DNA of 64,000 nucleotides, from the NCBI GenBank assembly GCA_947846985.1, contig CANTUZ010000002.1:156235889-156299888 (forward strand), given 5' to 3'. Below are positions 26,703 to 37,558 of this stretch, piece by piece; position 1 is the stretch's first letter; every line of letters starts with the position of its first letter. The DNA comes from Fratercula arctica (taxonomy: Eukaryota; Chordata; Aves; Charadriiformes; Alcidae). A program made the position numbers and the translations under genes. The notes beneath the pieces were generated by a model. It did not search any database. It was not told the origin of the DNA and was given only the letters and a program-made list of their open reading frames with translations.

Positions 26703-28219
26703 GTCCCACATATGTGGGGTCTGACACACACGCGCTTAACACCAGTTAGTGGTGCATGAGTGGATTTATATGCAGTGTAGGTGCTGCGAGAATTCATATT
26801 AGACCTTGTTTCCAAGGATTCAACACCTATGCATGGAGATGCAGTTGGATTCTTGACTGCACAGCCTTTCCTGTCTTGAAATGCCAAAATAAAGGAGACC
26901 AACTACACAAGTTCATAAGGATTTAGTGGAAGAAGGATTAGCACCTCTTTGCGAATCCTGTATTCAGATCACAACTCTTTCTCCTGACTGATTTTCTCAG
27001 GTTCATTGATTTATTTGTGACTGCCATGTGAAAGGCTATATTTAGACTCACAAGTCAAGCTTCACTCCAAAATTCTTTATAATGGAATTCACAATGAGTT
27101 TCTTGAGTAAGGTCTAAACTTGCATTTTTTATGGTCCACCATATTTCTATATTACACTATCAGAATATCCAAGGGTAAATTGTCAAGGTCTGAATCCCCT
27201 GACAGAGTGCAGTAATAAATTTAGTGGAGCCACTGTAATTGCTTCTCCCCAAAATGCCAACGAATATGATGAATATGGTAAAGCTTCTCATCGACCTCTT
27301 ACCATTTCCCAGAAAGATACATCATATGCGGATACTACTTTGTTAATTGTCATACAGTCAAAGGCATGCAAATCATGTACAAAGTAGATCTACTAAACAC
27401 TATTGATATGCAAATGATAAGTTCTTTCAAGTCTAAAGAGAATAAGAGAACATTCAGCTCTTTCCAGCTCCAGTGTAGAATAAGAGTTCATTACCTTTGA
27501 AAAAAAATTTAAAAACAATTTGGAAATGGATTTCTAAAGGTAAAAGTAAAAATTTGCACTGCTAGCTGTTGGAGATCTTTTCTGCTGGAATGACCTTCCA
27601 ATTGAAAATGACATTTTTGAAAAATGTTTTACATAGATTGCCAAGGAATTGAAGATGGCAGGTGTCTGGCACCTGCCTGCAAAGGTCCCAGCTACTTACT
27701 GTCAGGAAGTGACATGGACAAAAATGCTTGAAGGGTTTTTGCACTTGGGTGCCTTTGGCATCTCAACGTGTTCTGCCTCCTCCTCAACTCCAGCCCAGAA
27801 GCAGGGAGGACTCTAGCTCTCTCATCTGCTTTCTCTGCAAGTGGCGACATCTTTTTTCATCCTATCTGCCTGCATGGGAAAAAACTCTTGCGCACTTAAC
27901 TTATCTAAGTTGACCAAAGCTGGATGGGAAGTAAGAAGTGTCCATTTTGTGCCTTTGAAATTCCTTACCAGCTTCTTTCCTCAGCATAATCAGAAATGCC
28001 ACGATATCCTACTTTCTGTTTGTGTATTTCCACATAGGCAAAGTTTTTAAGTAGGAGCTGATGATCTCATATGTCCAAGTTTAAACTCCTCCAAGGGAAT
28101 GACTAAAGGGAGGGTCTCAGCACTTATTGAAAAAGTGAAATCACTGCAACTGAAATCACTCGTCACTTGAAAGTCTTACTGTCAATATTTCAACTCAAAT
28201 AGAAATATTTTTAGTGAGC
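26703..28219. other. Intergenic, no gene seen
   Basis: No feature recognised. Confidence 0.6.
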
Positions 28220-28520
28220 TTGTGGAAAAGGATGTTCTAGTTGATACAATGTACTCAGTTTTTTAAAAAGCTTTTGACAAGGTTGAAAGATTAGGAAAGG
28301 AACTAAGCTGTCACAGCATAAGTAGGAAGGTCACCTCAAGGATTAAGAATTTCTTAAAGACAGGGAACAGTAAGAATAAATGGTCAGCTTTCACAATGGA
28401 AGAGGATTATCTGTGGATCCAGAAAAAAAGATGAATAATGAGATGATAGCATTCACTGAGATAAATTTTGAGGTGATAAAATGACCTGCAGTAATCATAT
28501 CTCAAACTGCCTGAGTGCAA
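28220..28520 (+). mobile_element. Ancient LINE RT remnant (CR1-related)
   Basis: Translation of 28249-28290 gives a broken YSVF-stop-KAFDKVER, which resembles the RT motif D-F-x-KAFDKV. The following text (NFLKTGNSKNKWSAFTMEEDYLWI) fits the WI.NFL...R segment of CR1-like reverse transcriptases, and the nucleotide run AATAAATGGTCAGCTTTCACAATGGA is typical of old avian CR1-like repeats. Several stops and a lost frame mark it as old. Possible continuation at 28825-28930 is not certain. Confidence 0.55.
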
Positions 28521-29052
28521 AAAATTCTGAAAATCCCAAGTGGTCAGGTGGTTGAATGAAACTATAGTTCAACATCTCTAAATACAAAGGGGGAAAATAA
28601 CTCTACCTAAACGAGTTTGATCTGTCAGTACATAGCAGTAGGTTTTTGTATAGCTATTGAAACTCAGGAAATAAAATTTTAGCTCCGTGTAGATAGTTTT
28701 ACAAATATGTGGGCTCAGTGCTTGACAGCATTCAAAAGATAAGAGACCATTAACAATCTTCAGGAAAGCGAGAGACAACTTGTTGCTATGTAAAGCCATA
28801 GAGCACTCACTTATATATTGTCCTCTTCATTCCTGGATGTCATAGAAGTAGAAAAGATTCTGAGAAAGGTGACAGGAAGAAGCAAAGGAACTATGAATCC
28901 CCAAGGAAATGTTGATAGGCTTATAATAAACAAAGGCAAATATTTACAAGATGCATAATTAAAGCATGAAGCTTATAGCTGCAGGATACAGAATGGAGGT
29001 TTATAAGCGCAGTTAGTGTGAAATAATGACTACACAGATTCACAAAGGAGTG
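28521..29052. other. Intergenic, possible further ancient LINE sequence
   Basis: Text around 28825-28930 (GAAAAGATTCTGAGAAAGGTGAC and on) may continue the old LINE remnant that starts at 28220, but frames are too broken to be sure. Confidence 0.35.
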
Positions 29053-30475
29053 TTCATAGAATCATAGAATGGTTTAGGTTGGAAGGGACCTTAAAGATCA
29101 CCCGGTACCCCCCTGCCCTGGGCAGGGACACGTCCCACTAGACCAGGTTGCTCAAAGCCCCATCCAGCCTGGTCTTGAACCCTTTCAGGGATGGGGCATC
29201 CACAACTCTGGGGAAACTCTTCCAGTGTCTCACCACCCTCAGAGTAAAGAATTTCTTCCTAATATCTAACCTAAATCTCCCCTCTTTCAGTTTAACCGTT
29301 ACCCCTTGTCCTGTCACTACACTCCCTGATAAAGATCCCTCCCCATCTTCTGTCCTTCTTATGTTGGCGGCCCCAGAGCTGGACTCAAGACTCCAGGTGG
29401 AGTCCCACCAGAGCAGAGCAGAGGGGCAGAATCACCTCCCTTGACCTGCTGACCACAATTCTTTTGATACAGCCCAGGATGCAGTCAGCTTTCTGGGCTG
29501 TGAGCACACGTTGACGGCTCATGTTAAGCTTCTTATCCATCAACACCTCCAAGTCCTTCTCCTCAGGACTACTCTCAATTCATTCTCTGCCCAGCCTGTG
29601 TTTGTGCTTGGTATTGCCCCAACCCATGTGCTTGCACTTGGCCTTATTGAACTTCATGAGGTTCACACGAGCGCACCTCTCAAGCCTGTCCAGGTCCCTC
29701 TGGATGGCATCCCTTCCCTCCAGCATGTCAACCGCACCACACAGCTTGATGTCATCAGCAAACTTGCTGAGGGTGCACTCAATCCCACTGTCCATGTCAC
29801 TGACAAAGATTTTTAACAGCACCAGTTGCAATAGCAACCCCTGAGGAATGTCACTAGCTACTGGTCGCCACTTGGACATCGAGCTGTTGACCGCAACTCT
29901 GTGAGTGCAGCCATCCAGCCAATTCTTTATCCACCAAGTGGTCCATCTGTCAAATCTGTGTCTCTTCAACTTAGAGACAAGGACAGCGTCAAATACTTTG
30001 CAGAAGTCCAGGTAGATGATGTCAGTTGCTCTCCTCTTATCCACCAATGCTGTAACCCTGTCACAGAAGGCCGCCAAATTTGTCAGACATGATTTGCCCT
30101 TAGTGAAGCCATGTTGGCTGTCACCAATCACCTCCTTATTTTCCATGTGCCTTAGCATCTGCTCCATGATCTTGCTGGGCACAGAGGTGAGACTGACTGG
30201 CCTGTAGTTCCCTGTATTTTCCCTTTTTAAAAATGGGGGTTATGTTTCCCCATTTACGGTTAGTGAGAACTTCACTGGACTGCCACACAACTTCTCAAAT
30301 ATGGTGGATAGTGGCTTAGCAACTTCATCCACCAGTTCCCTCAGGACCATGGATGCATCTTATCAGGTCCCACGGACTTGTGCACCTTCAGATTCCTCAG
30401 ATTGTCTCGGGCCTGATATTGTCCTACAGTGGGCAGTTCTTCATTCTCCCAGTCCCTGCCTTTGCCATCACAGAT
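29053..30475 (-). mobile_element. CR1 LINE, 5'-truncated, with RT domain
   Basis: The minus-strand CR1 ends at 29053 with two octamers (read on the plus strand as TCATAGAATCATAGAAT). It includes the 3' UTR, part of the C-terminal coding region with an internal deletion near 29370, the RT core (29580-30182) and further upstream CR1 sequence up to about 30475 (plus-strand CAGTTCTTCATTCTCCCAGTCCC). It is one of the two longest CR1 copies in the window. It overlaps no gene. Confidence 0.95.
29580..30182 (-). pseudogene. CR1 reverse-transcriptase fragment with intact FADD
   Basis: A 200-residue open stretch covers RT motifs: [18 protein letters not shown] near residues 22-39, [14 protein letters not shown] with a catalytic aspartate near residue 58, and FADDIKLCG with both catalytic aspartates near residue 142. 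The usual PQGSVLGP motif is degraded to PQGLLLQLV. It is incomplete at both ends: endonuclease and N-terminal RT are missing, and the frame stops after HRLGRE. Not functional, but less damaged at the active site than the copies at 34.9 and 49.5 kb. Confidence 0.9.
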
Positions 30476-32484
30476 AATTGCATGTTAGCCACCAGGTCAA
30501 GATATCCTACAGCTGCTGACTGTCTGAGATTGTATCACGGAAGGATCACTGTTTTCAAGATTTCTTATACAGAAACAGGGTCAATACATCCCAGCAGGCT
30601 ATGTAAAAATTGAATTTTGCCTCCCCCAGACTGAGGGGGAAGGGACTGGTCTAGGCTGGAGTGTGCAAGAGAACCCCAGTCTCAGTCCAGCCTCCTCTAG
30701 AAGGTTAGCAGGTGCAGAGGGGCAGTCACACCCAGCCCTCCGAAGTGGTTGTTATGTTGCCACTCAACACATTTTGCCAGCCTATAAAATGTCATGCTTG
30801 GTATTGAGCCATATCTTGGGCTAAATGGACTCTTGATTTGGCTTCATCTGGCCTTCCTTACACCTACTGCTGTGGGCAACAGCATAAGAAATTTAGCAGT
30901 GTATTCATGCCTCTTGTCCTCAAGTGACAGGCTTCTGAATTATATCCTCAGCTCTGTCACTGTTGGGTCAAGTGTCTGAGGTATGTCACTTTATGAAAGA
31001 TTCTTTGTGTTCTCACCCATAAGATGAGGATATCTTTCCCACTTTTGACTCTTGTGGGAAGCTTTCAGGCCTCCTCAGGAAGCTGACAGAGACTAGATAA
31101 AACAGTAAAGCTCAGACATTTCGGGGAATCAGCAGGCTCTGACATATGAGGTCCTGGAGCAACGGATCTGTGGATCTGACTGCAGGGGTTTCTTATTGCA
31201 AAGGCATTTTACTAAGTGACTCAGATCTTGACTATAAGCCATGCTATATGCGGAATTTAATAGTTACTTTGCACATCGAGCTATTTACTCAAATTTCTTT
31301 GGCAAAAGCAAATGGCAAGTTCCTATGGACATAAAACAAGAACAGTAAAATCAGCATGGAAGATACAAAACAGCACCACATTCACAAGTAGCAGTAACCT
31401 GGAAATGCACTGGTGGAGTCTGTTTTAGTTCAGAACTGGATGATAGTTTTGAAGTGGGTCTCCTGCTTGTCTCCATTTGCTGTGCTCGTTTGCAATGTCA
31501 GGCAATAGATTCCCAGAACCACCTGAAAAGTCCCATTGTCATGCCCCAGTATGCCCAAGGAAGTATAGAGGCAGTGAGACCATTTTGCAGCGCAGGCAGT
31601 GGGGACATTTATACTTGTGTTCACACACAGGTGTTCACTCCTTGGACAGCCTGAACAATATTTTAGATCCTCTTTCCCTATGAGAGAAAGGCTCCAGGTC
31701 TAAGAATGCCATGCAAAGTCTTTACAGCCAAGGAGGGAAATTTATAATCTCAGTCTGTCTCACCAAAGTACACATTTTTTACCTGATTCAAGGGCCTAGT
31801 GATAAATTTAAGGTCTGATATCTCAAGAACTAGCAGGTGCTGAAACTAATTCAGTACCTCTTATACAAGGCAGACTTCTCTGTCTCTAGCTACATGTAGT
31901 AATTTGCTTTAATCTTGTGATTCAGATTATTACATCCATCTTATTCTCAATAATAAAATCTCTTCTACTTCAGACCCAAGCTAATTTAAATAGTCATATT
32001 TGCCAGCTGTCCTTAAATCCTCTACACTGAATCCTGAACTAAAACAATGGGAAAGAAAAAAGAGGTTTTTTTTGTCTATTGAAAGAACATGAACTAGATC
32101 TAAGATTTTCAATGATGAGATATCAGGCTTGAGTTGACCCAGGGAAATTCATATGATTGAATAACTGCGACTTCCATGCCAAAGATTTCTCTACTACTTA
32201 GAAGCAAATATTAAACTAAGTAATCCCTTTGGATCAAGCTTTAAAAAGCTTCCCTTAGTCATTAAACCCTTTCACTGCCTCATTAATTCTAGCAGTATAA
32301 TCTGGTTTTGATTAACCAGGTTGTTAAGTGTCCACTGTCAAACACTGATAAAGAGGGAGAATTTGCTTTACAGATCAGAGGCATGTAATTATGTGCCTCA
32401 TCACAGCTGATAAAGTGTGAGAAATTACCTCCAGCCCCATAGAAATCACCCCAGCACAGTTAGCACAAAGTAATATCTGACTAC
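30476..32484. other. Intergenic, no gene seen
   Basis: No feature recognised between two minus-strand CR1 copies. Confidence 0.6.
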
Positions 32485-32828
32485 GTAGAATCACAGAATG
32501 GTTCAGGTTGGAAGGGACCTTAAAGATCGTCTAGTTCCAACCCCCCTGCCATGGGCAGGGACACCTCCCACTAGACCAGGCTGCTCAAAGCCCCATCCAG
32601 CCTGGCCTTGAACACTTCCAGGGATGGGGCATCCACAGCTTCTCTGGGCAACATCTTCCAGTGTCTCGCCACCCTCAGAGTAAAGAATTTATTCCCAATA
32701 TCTAACCTAAATCTCGCCTTTGGGATTGCCATGACTCAGATGCAGGACCTTGCAATTGGCCTGGTTGAACTTCATGAGGTTCACACGGGTCCACCTCTCC
32801 AGCCTGTTCAGGTCCCTCTGGATGGCAT
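32485..32828 (-). mobile_element. CR1 LINE 3' fragment, split by an LTR (part 1)
   Basis: This is the 3' end of a minus-strand CR1 (plus-strand TAGAATCACAGAATGGTTCAGG at the 3' terminus). An internal deletion near 32716 joins the end of the coding region (ATCTAACCTAAATCTCGCC) to the segment preceding [10 protein letters not shown] in plus-strand shadow reading. It stops abruptly at GGATGGCAT and resumes at 33646 after an inserted LTR. Confidence 0.93.
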
Positions 32829-33645
32829 TGAATCAGATCACCTGGCCAAACAGGATTCAGAACACAAAAGGTGAGATGCAGGGAGCCGTCATTCAACTCA
32901 TCTCCATCTCGCCTGGGCAGATGCTTATTGATCCCTATCTATGCAGAGATAACCTGGGGGGAGCTGTGGAAATGGCTCAGCCCGGGGTGGTCTCAACACT
33001 GCATTACAATAAGAACCGAAACCTGAATGGTGCCTTTAACAAACAAAATGCCCTGAGTCACGTCCCACCACTATTCAGTGAGTGTGAGACCAGACATCAC
33101 AAAATAAACATTGCTACATAAGGGGCCATCAAACCAGCAGAGATAACCATCCCAGATAGTGCAATCCATTCAGGCACAATCCTGCCCAGTCATTGAAACA
33201 GGATATTTAAGTCCAAAGTTTTGGGGAGCAAAATGGGGAGTCTTCCAAAGATACAGCTGGCCTGTAGGAGATTCTTCGCCCCTTGCCCAGGACGCTGTGC
33301 CAGGTAACTTCCTGGGATTGAGTGGCTTTACCTGAGAGAGAGGGTAAGTGATTTGATAGCATACGTATGATATCTGGCATGCTCTAAGATCGTGATTTGT
33401 GCATTCATTTAAGGTATTCATACCTAGCGTACTGGTGGTTTTTGTTGTTACTTTTCGGGATCACTAGTTAGGTGGTAATAGTGTATTCTGTGAATTGTTT
33501 TTGGTTTTTTTTCCTTAAATTGCAATAGTGCATTCTTCCATTGTATCCATAAAAACTTGCAATAGTGGCATGTCGGACCTGTGAGTGAAGTCCAAATAAA
33601 TTGTCAATTTGAACCTCTCAGTGAAGTCTTTTTCTCTCTGCCACG
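32829..33645 (+). mobile_element. Solo LTR inserted inside a CR1 (copy D, second LTR family)
   Basis: An 817-base insertion interrupts the CR1 between GGATGGCAT and CCCGTCCCTCCAG, which are contiguous in other CR1 copies (for example 29703-29720). It is flanked by a 5-base duplication, GGCAT (32824-32828 and 33646-33650). It begins TGAATCAG and ends CTCTGCCACG, where an original CA end would have become CG. AATAAA at 33595-33600 followed by TTGTCAATTTGAACCTCTCAG has the look of an R/U5 region. Three related AATAGTG-containing units lie at 33477-33565. It is unrelated in sequence to LTR copies A-C. No retroviral coding region is present. Confidence 0.85.
33595..33600 (+). terminator. AATAAA polyadenylation signal of the nested LTR
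   Basis: The hexamer sits about 45 bases before the LTR end, the usual place at the R region. It sets the plus orientation of the LTR, opposite to the CR1 that hosts it. Confidence 0.6.
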
Positions 33646-33692
33646 GGCATCCCGTCCCTCCAGCGTGTCAACCGCGCCACAGAGCTTCACAT
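33646..33692 (-). mobile_element. CR1 LINE fragment split by an LTR (part 2)
   Basis: GGCATCCCGTCCCTCCAGCG and the following TCAACCGCGCCACAGAGCTT match the CR1 minus strand directly after the point where part 1 stops at 32828. The first five bases are the duplicated target. The CR1 match fades after about 33692. Confidence 0.9.
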
Positions 33693-34842
33693 CTATAAGG
33701 TACACGTTAACATGTCTCAGGAGCCTTTGGTACTTCACTACCACTTTGAGAATGTTCAGACCGAATCTCAAGATTCATGGGAAGGAAACTGAAGAAGTTT
33801 AATTGATTGATCTAAAAGATCCATAGACCTGTATTGGAGACACATTTGGAAAAGTTTTAAGAATGCTTGACAGTGACTGGATTTCATGCAAGAATTGCCA
33901 AATTGAGCTAAACTGTAAGCATAACTTTAAATAGACATATTTTTATTTAGAAAAATGAAAAATCATTTTAGTGAGATTAATATAGCTTTTACTATAGACA
34001 TATGGGAGAGTGATTTTTTTTTTTTAAAGCATTTAAGTATCTGAAGTTGTAACTAGATGCTGAGGATAAGAACACAGGAAGTTCTGAAAATGATGCAGGA
34101 TATCAGCATCTTTATATGTTCACAAGTCCAATACAAAGTCTCAGGTTCATGGAAATGAAAATAAAATGGGTGAAAAAAAAAAGACTTGATTCCCGTAGGG
34201 GATTTCCACTGCAGAATGGAGCTCTGTGCAGGAAAATCAGACAGCTTGGACTTCTTCCATAGCTGATGTCATGCTTCACTTCATCTGTACTTCATAGGTG
34301 ACTGATAAATTTCTGTGGATATTTTCCCTTTGAGAATTTTATACCGCTGATGCACTTCCATTTAAATATGGAAGCATATTGGAACTTTATTATCACAGTG
34401 AAATCCTTAATTACAAAGTCAGATGGCTGCCTGACTGGTTGCAAAACCAAAAGAGCCAACACTAATTTATGTACACTGTAAAACAGGCATAATTATGCTG
34501 CCGGTAGACTTGCAGATGGTTAGCATTGAGAGCACAAAAACAAGGGTCAAAGCATAGCCACAGCTCACATCTTTCTAGCCAAATGTTCACCAGTCTCCTC
34601 TTCTACACACATATTTTCTGTGAAGTTTCTGAAGAGAAAGTTGCTTACAGTTTGGAGCCATGGAGCTTTTAAGTGCTTCTGTTCATATGATGCATGCTAT
34701 AACTTTGGAGATTTTTTTTCCCTGGACTCTAAGGCTGAACTACACTGAAAGTTCTATTTCCAGTAACAGTAGAATAGCTCCAATTAGTGGAGCTGGTTAT
34801 TATGCTTTTTCCATGATTCATGCTAGAAAAGCTGTTGTCAAA
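33693..34842. other. Intergenic, no gene seen
   Basis: AT-rich, with short T and A runs near 34015 and 34174. No gene or repeat recognised. Confidence 0.6.
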
Positions 34843-35780
34843 TAGGAGAAATACCAACCTGTCAGCCTCACCTCTGTGCCTGGGAAGATCATGGAACAGA
34901 TCCTCCTAGAAGCTATGCTAAGGCACATGGAGAACAGGAAGGTGATTCAAGACAGCCAGCATGGCTTCACCAAGGGCAAGTCCTGCCTGACCAACCTCGT
35001 GGCCTTCTGTGTTGGAGTGACTACATCAGTGGACCAAGGAAGAGCAATGGATAAGGTCTACCAGGACTTCTGGAAGGCCTTTGACACAGTCCCCCACAAC
35101 ATCCTTCTCTCTATATTGGAGAGAGATGGATTTGATGGCTGGACTGTTTGGCGAATGAGGAATTGGTTGGATGGTCACATCCAGAGGGTAGTGGTCAAGG
35201 GCTCAATGTCCAGATGGAGATCAGTGACAAGTGATGTCCCTCAGGGGTCCATATTGAGACTAGTACTGTTCAATATCTTCATCAGTGTCATAGACAGTGG
35301 GATCAAGTGCACACTCAGCAAGTTTGTGGACAACACCAAGCTGAGTGGTGTGTTCGACACACCTGAGGGACGGGATGCCATCGAGAGGGACCTGGACAGG
35401 CTCGAGAAGTGGGCCCATGTGAACCTCATGAGGTTCAACAAGGCCAAGTGCAAGGTCCTGCACATGGGTCTGGGCAACCCCTGGTATCAATACAGGCTGG
35501 GGGATGAAGGGATTGAGAGCAGCCCTGCTGAGGGGGTGCTTGGGGGTGATTCCTCCCCTCTACTTTGCTCTGGTTAGATCCCCACCTGGAGTTCTGTGTC
35601 CAGCTCTGGAGCCCTCAGCACAGGAAAGACATGGACCTGTTGGAGCGGGTTCAGAGGAGGGCTACAAAAATGGTCAGAGGGCTGGAACACCTCTGCTATG
35701 AGGACAGGCTGAGAGAGTTGGGGTTGCTCAGCCTGGAGAAGAGAAGGTTCTGCAGAGACCTTATTGTGTCCTTTCAGTAC
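34843..35780 (+). mobile_element. CR1 LINE host copy, interrupted by a second CR1 tail (part 1)
   Basis: The copy starts within the RT domain at ACCTGTCAGCCTCACCTCTG, continues through the RT core and C-terminal region, and reaches CTTTCAGTAC at 35780. A foreign CR1 tail follows, and this copy resumes at about 36120. It lacks about 150 bases around 35530 that are present in its close relative at 48.9-50.3 kb. It shares the subfamily with that element. Confidence 0.93.
34876..35577 (+). pseudogene. CR1 reverse-transcriptase fragment with damaged active site
   Basis: A 233-residue open stretch begins [20 protein letters not shown] and includes [18 protein letters not shown], the catalytic motif [26 protein letters not shown] and [11 protein letters not shown]. 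The last is normally FADDTKLSG, so one catalytic aspartate is asparagine here. The frame leaves CR1 coding sequence after GIESSPAE because of a deletion. About five residues differ from the minus-strand copy at 49501-50298 over their shared roughly 218 residues by eye. Not functional. Confidence 0.92.
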
Positions 35781-36119
35781 CTTCCAGTACCTAAAGAGGG
35801 CCTACAGGAAGGATGGGGAGGGACTCTTTATCAGGGAGTGTTATGATAGGACACAGAGTAACGGCCTCAAACTGAAAGAGGGTAGACTTAGATTGGATAT
35901 CAGGAAGAAATTCTTTACTGTGAGGGTGGTGAGACACTGGAACAGGTTGCCCAGGGAAGCTGACAATGCCCCATCCCTGGAAGTGTTCAAGGCCAGGTTG
36001 GATGAGGCTTTGAGCAACCTGGTCTAGTGGGAGGTGTCCCTGCCCAGGACAGGAGGGTTGGAACTAGATGATTTATTTTTAAGGTCCCTTCCAACCTGAA
36101 CCATTCTGTGATTGTGTGA
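35781..36119 (+). mobile_element. CR1 LINE 3' tail nested in another CR1
   Basis: This is a 339-base CR1 3' end starting CTTCCAGTACCTAAAGAGGG, with coding end [20 protein letters not shown], a stop at 36027 and a degenerate octamer tail ATTCTGTGATTGTGTGA. It is bounded by TTCAGTAC at 35773-35780 and 36120-36127. The flanking CR1 sequence reads continuously across the insertion when compared with the element at 48.9-50.3 kb. Its tail type differs from its host's. Confidence 0.85.
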
Positions 36120-36445
36120 TTCAGTACTTAAAGGGGGTCCACAGGAAAGACGGGGACAAACTTTTTATCAGGGCCTGTTGCAATAGGACAAGAGGTTATC
36201 TTTTTAAACTGAAAGAGGAAAGATTTAGAGTAGATATAAGGAAGAAATTTTTTACAGTTAGAGTGGGGAAACACTGGCACAAGTTGCCCAGAGATGTTGC
36301 GGAGTCTCCAATTCCCGAGATATTCAAAAGCCACCTGGACATTGTCCTGGGCAATCATCTCTAGGTGGCCCTGCTTGAGTAGGGCGGTTGGACCAGATGA
36401 CCACAGGTCTTTTCCAACCTCAACAATTCTGTGAGTCTGTGATTT
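36120..36445 (+). mobile_element. CR1 LINE host copy (part 2, 3' tail)
   Basis: Resumes at TTCAGTACTTAAAGG and ends with ACAATTCTGTGAGTCTGTGATTTTG. The coding end reads LFIRACCNRTRGYLFKLKEE, then KKFFTVRVGKHWHKLPRDVA, with a stop at 36364. It resembles the tail of the element at 48857-49190 (both share CCTGTTGCAATAGGAC and GATTTAGA-TAGATATAAGG) rather than the tail directly before it. Confidence 0.88.
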
Positions 36446-36870
36446 TGTTTGGGTGAAGCTACAATTAGAAACACAGTCTAGCTTTGACAGCTAACACCTG
36501 GTCTTTAGCAACTGTTCAGAAAAAGAATAATCCTCAGGCTTTCTTTCACTGTTCATTAACCACTAAGAAATATATTTGCTACTCACTAGCTTGCCCTAAT
36601 GGGAATTATCATTTGAAACATGCAGACATTTTGCATGTCTGATACTGTTTGATATATACTGTACATACACTGTATATTGATGATATGTGTTTATGCTCTT
36701 GTGGGCCACTGGTGTCATCTTGTGCTTGCAGGCTTCATTCCCCTGCGGTCAACCTCTTCTTGTAATCTCCATGGCCCATACACACATTGAGAATTTTATT
36801 TTCAGACTTTTCAGATTATGGCACCATGTGAAACAACTCTTTCTTCAAGTGTGTTTTGGTACCTTCTATT
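36446..36870. other. Short spacer between CR1 copies
   Basis: About 425 bases of AT-rich unique-looking sequence. Confidence 0.6.
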
Positions 36871-37558
36871 CAACCCCATGCACCAGTACAGGTTGGGGGC
36901 TGACCTGCTGGAGAGCAGCTCTGTGGAAAGAGACCTGGGAGTCCTGGTGGACAACAGGATGACCATGAGCCAGCAATGTGCCCTTGTGGCCAAGAAGGCC
37001 AATGGCATCCTGGGGTGCATCAAAAAGAGTGTGGCCAGCAGGTCAAGGGAGGTCATCCTCCCCCTCTACTCTGCCTTGGTGAGGCCACACCTGGAGTGCT
37101 GTGTCCAGTTCTGGGCTCCCCGGTTCCAGAAGGACAGGGAACTGCTGGAAAGGGTGCAGCAGAGGGCTACCAAGATGATTAGGGGACTGGAACACCTCTC
37201 TTATGAGGAAAGGCTGAGGGATTTGGGTCTCTTCAGTCTGGAAAAAAGACGGCTGAGGGGGGATCTTATCAACACTTATAAATACTTAAAGGGTGGGTGT
37301 CAGGAGGATGGGACCAGGCTCTTTTCAGTGGTGCCCGGGGACAGGACAAGAGGCAATGGGCACAAACTTGAGCACAAGAAGTTCCACCTAAACATGAGGA
37401 GGAACTTCTTTACCCTGAGGGTGGCAGAGCACTGGAACAGGCTGCCCAGAGAGGTGGTGGAGTCTCCATCTCTGGAGACATTCAAAACCCGCCTGGACGT
37501 GTTCCTGTGTAACCTGCTCTGGGTGACCCTGCTCTGGCAGGGGGGTTGGACTAGATGA
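36871..37558 (+). pseudogene. CR1 ORF2 C-terminal region, open to its natural stop
   Basis: From [20 protein letters not shown] to the stop at 37558 the frame has no break (about 229 residues). It covers the CR1 region after the RT catalytic core: [56 protein letters not shown] and [20 protein letters not shown]. The endonuclease and RT catalytic motifs are missing through 5' truncation, so it is not functional. The methionine at 36818 lies in unrelated flanking sequence. Among the copies here this is the best preserved C-terminus. Confidence 0.92.
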
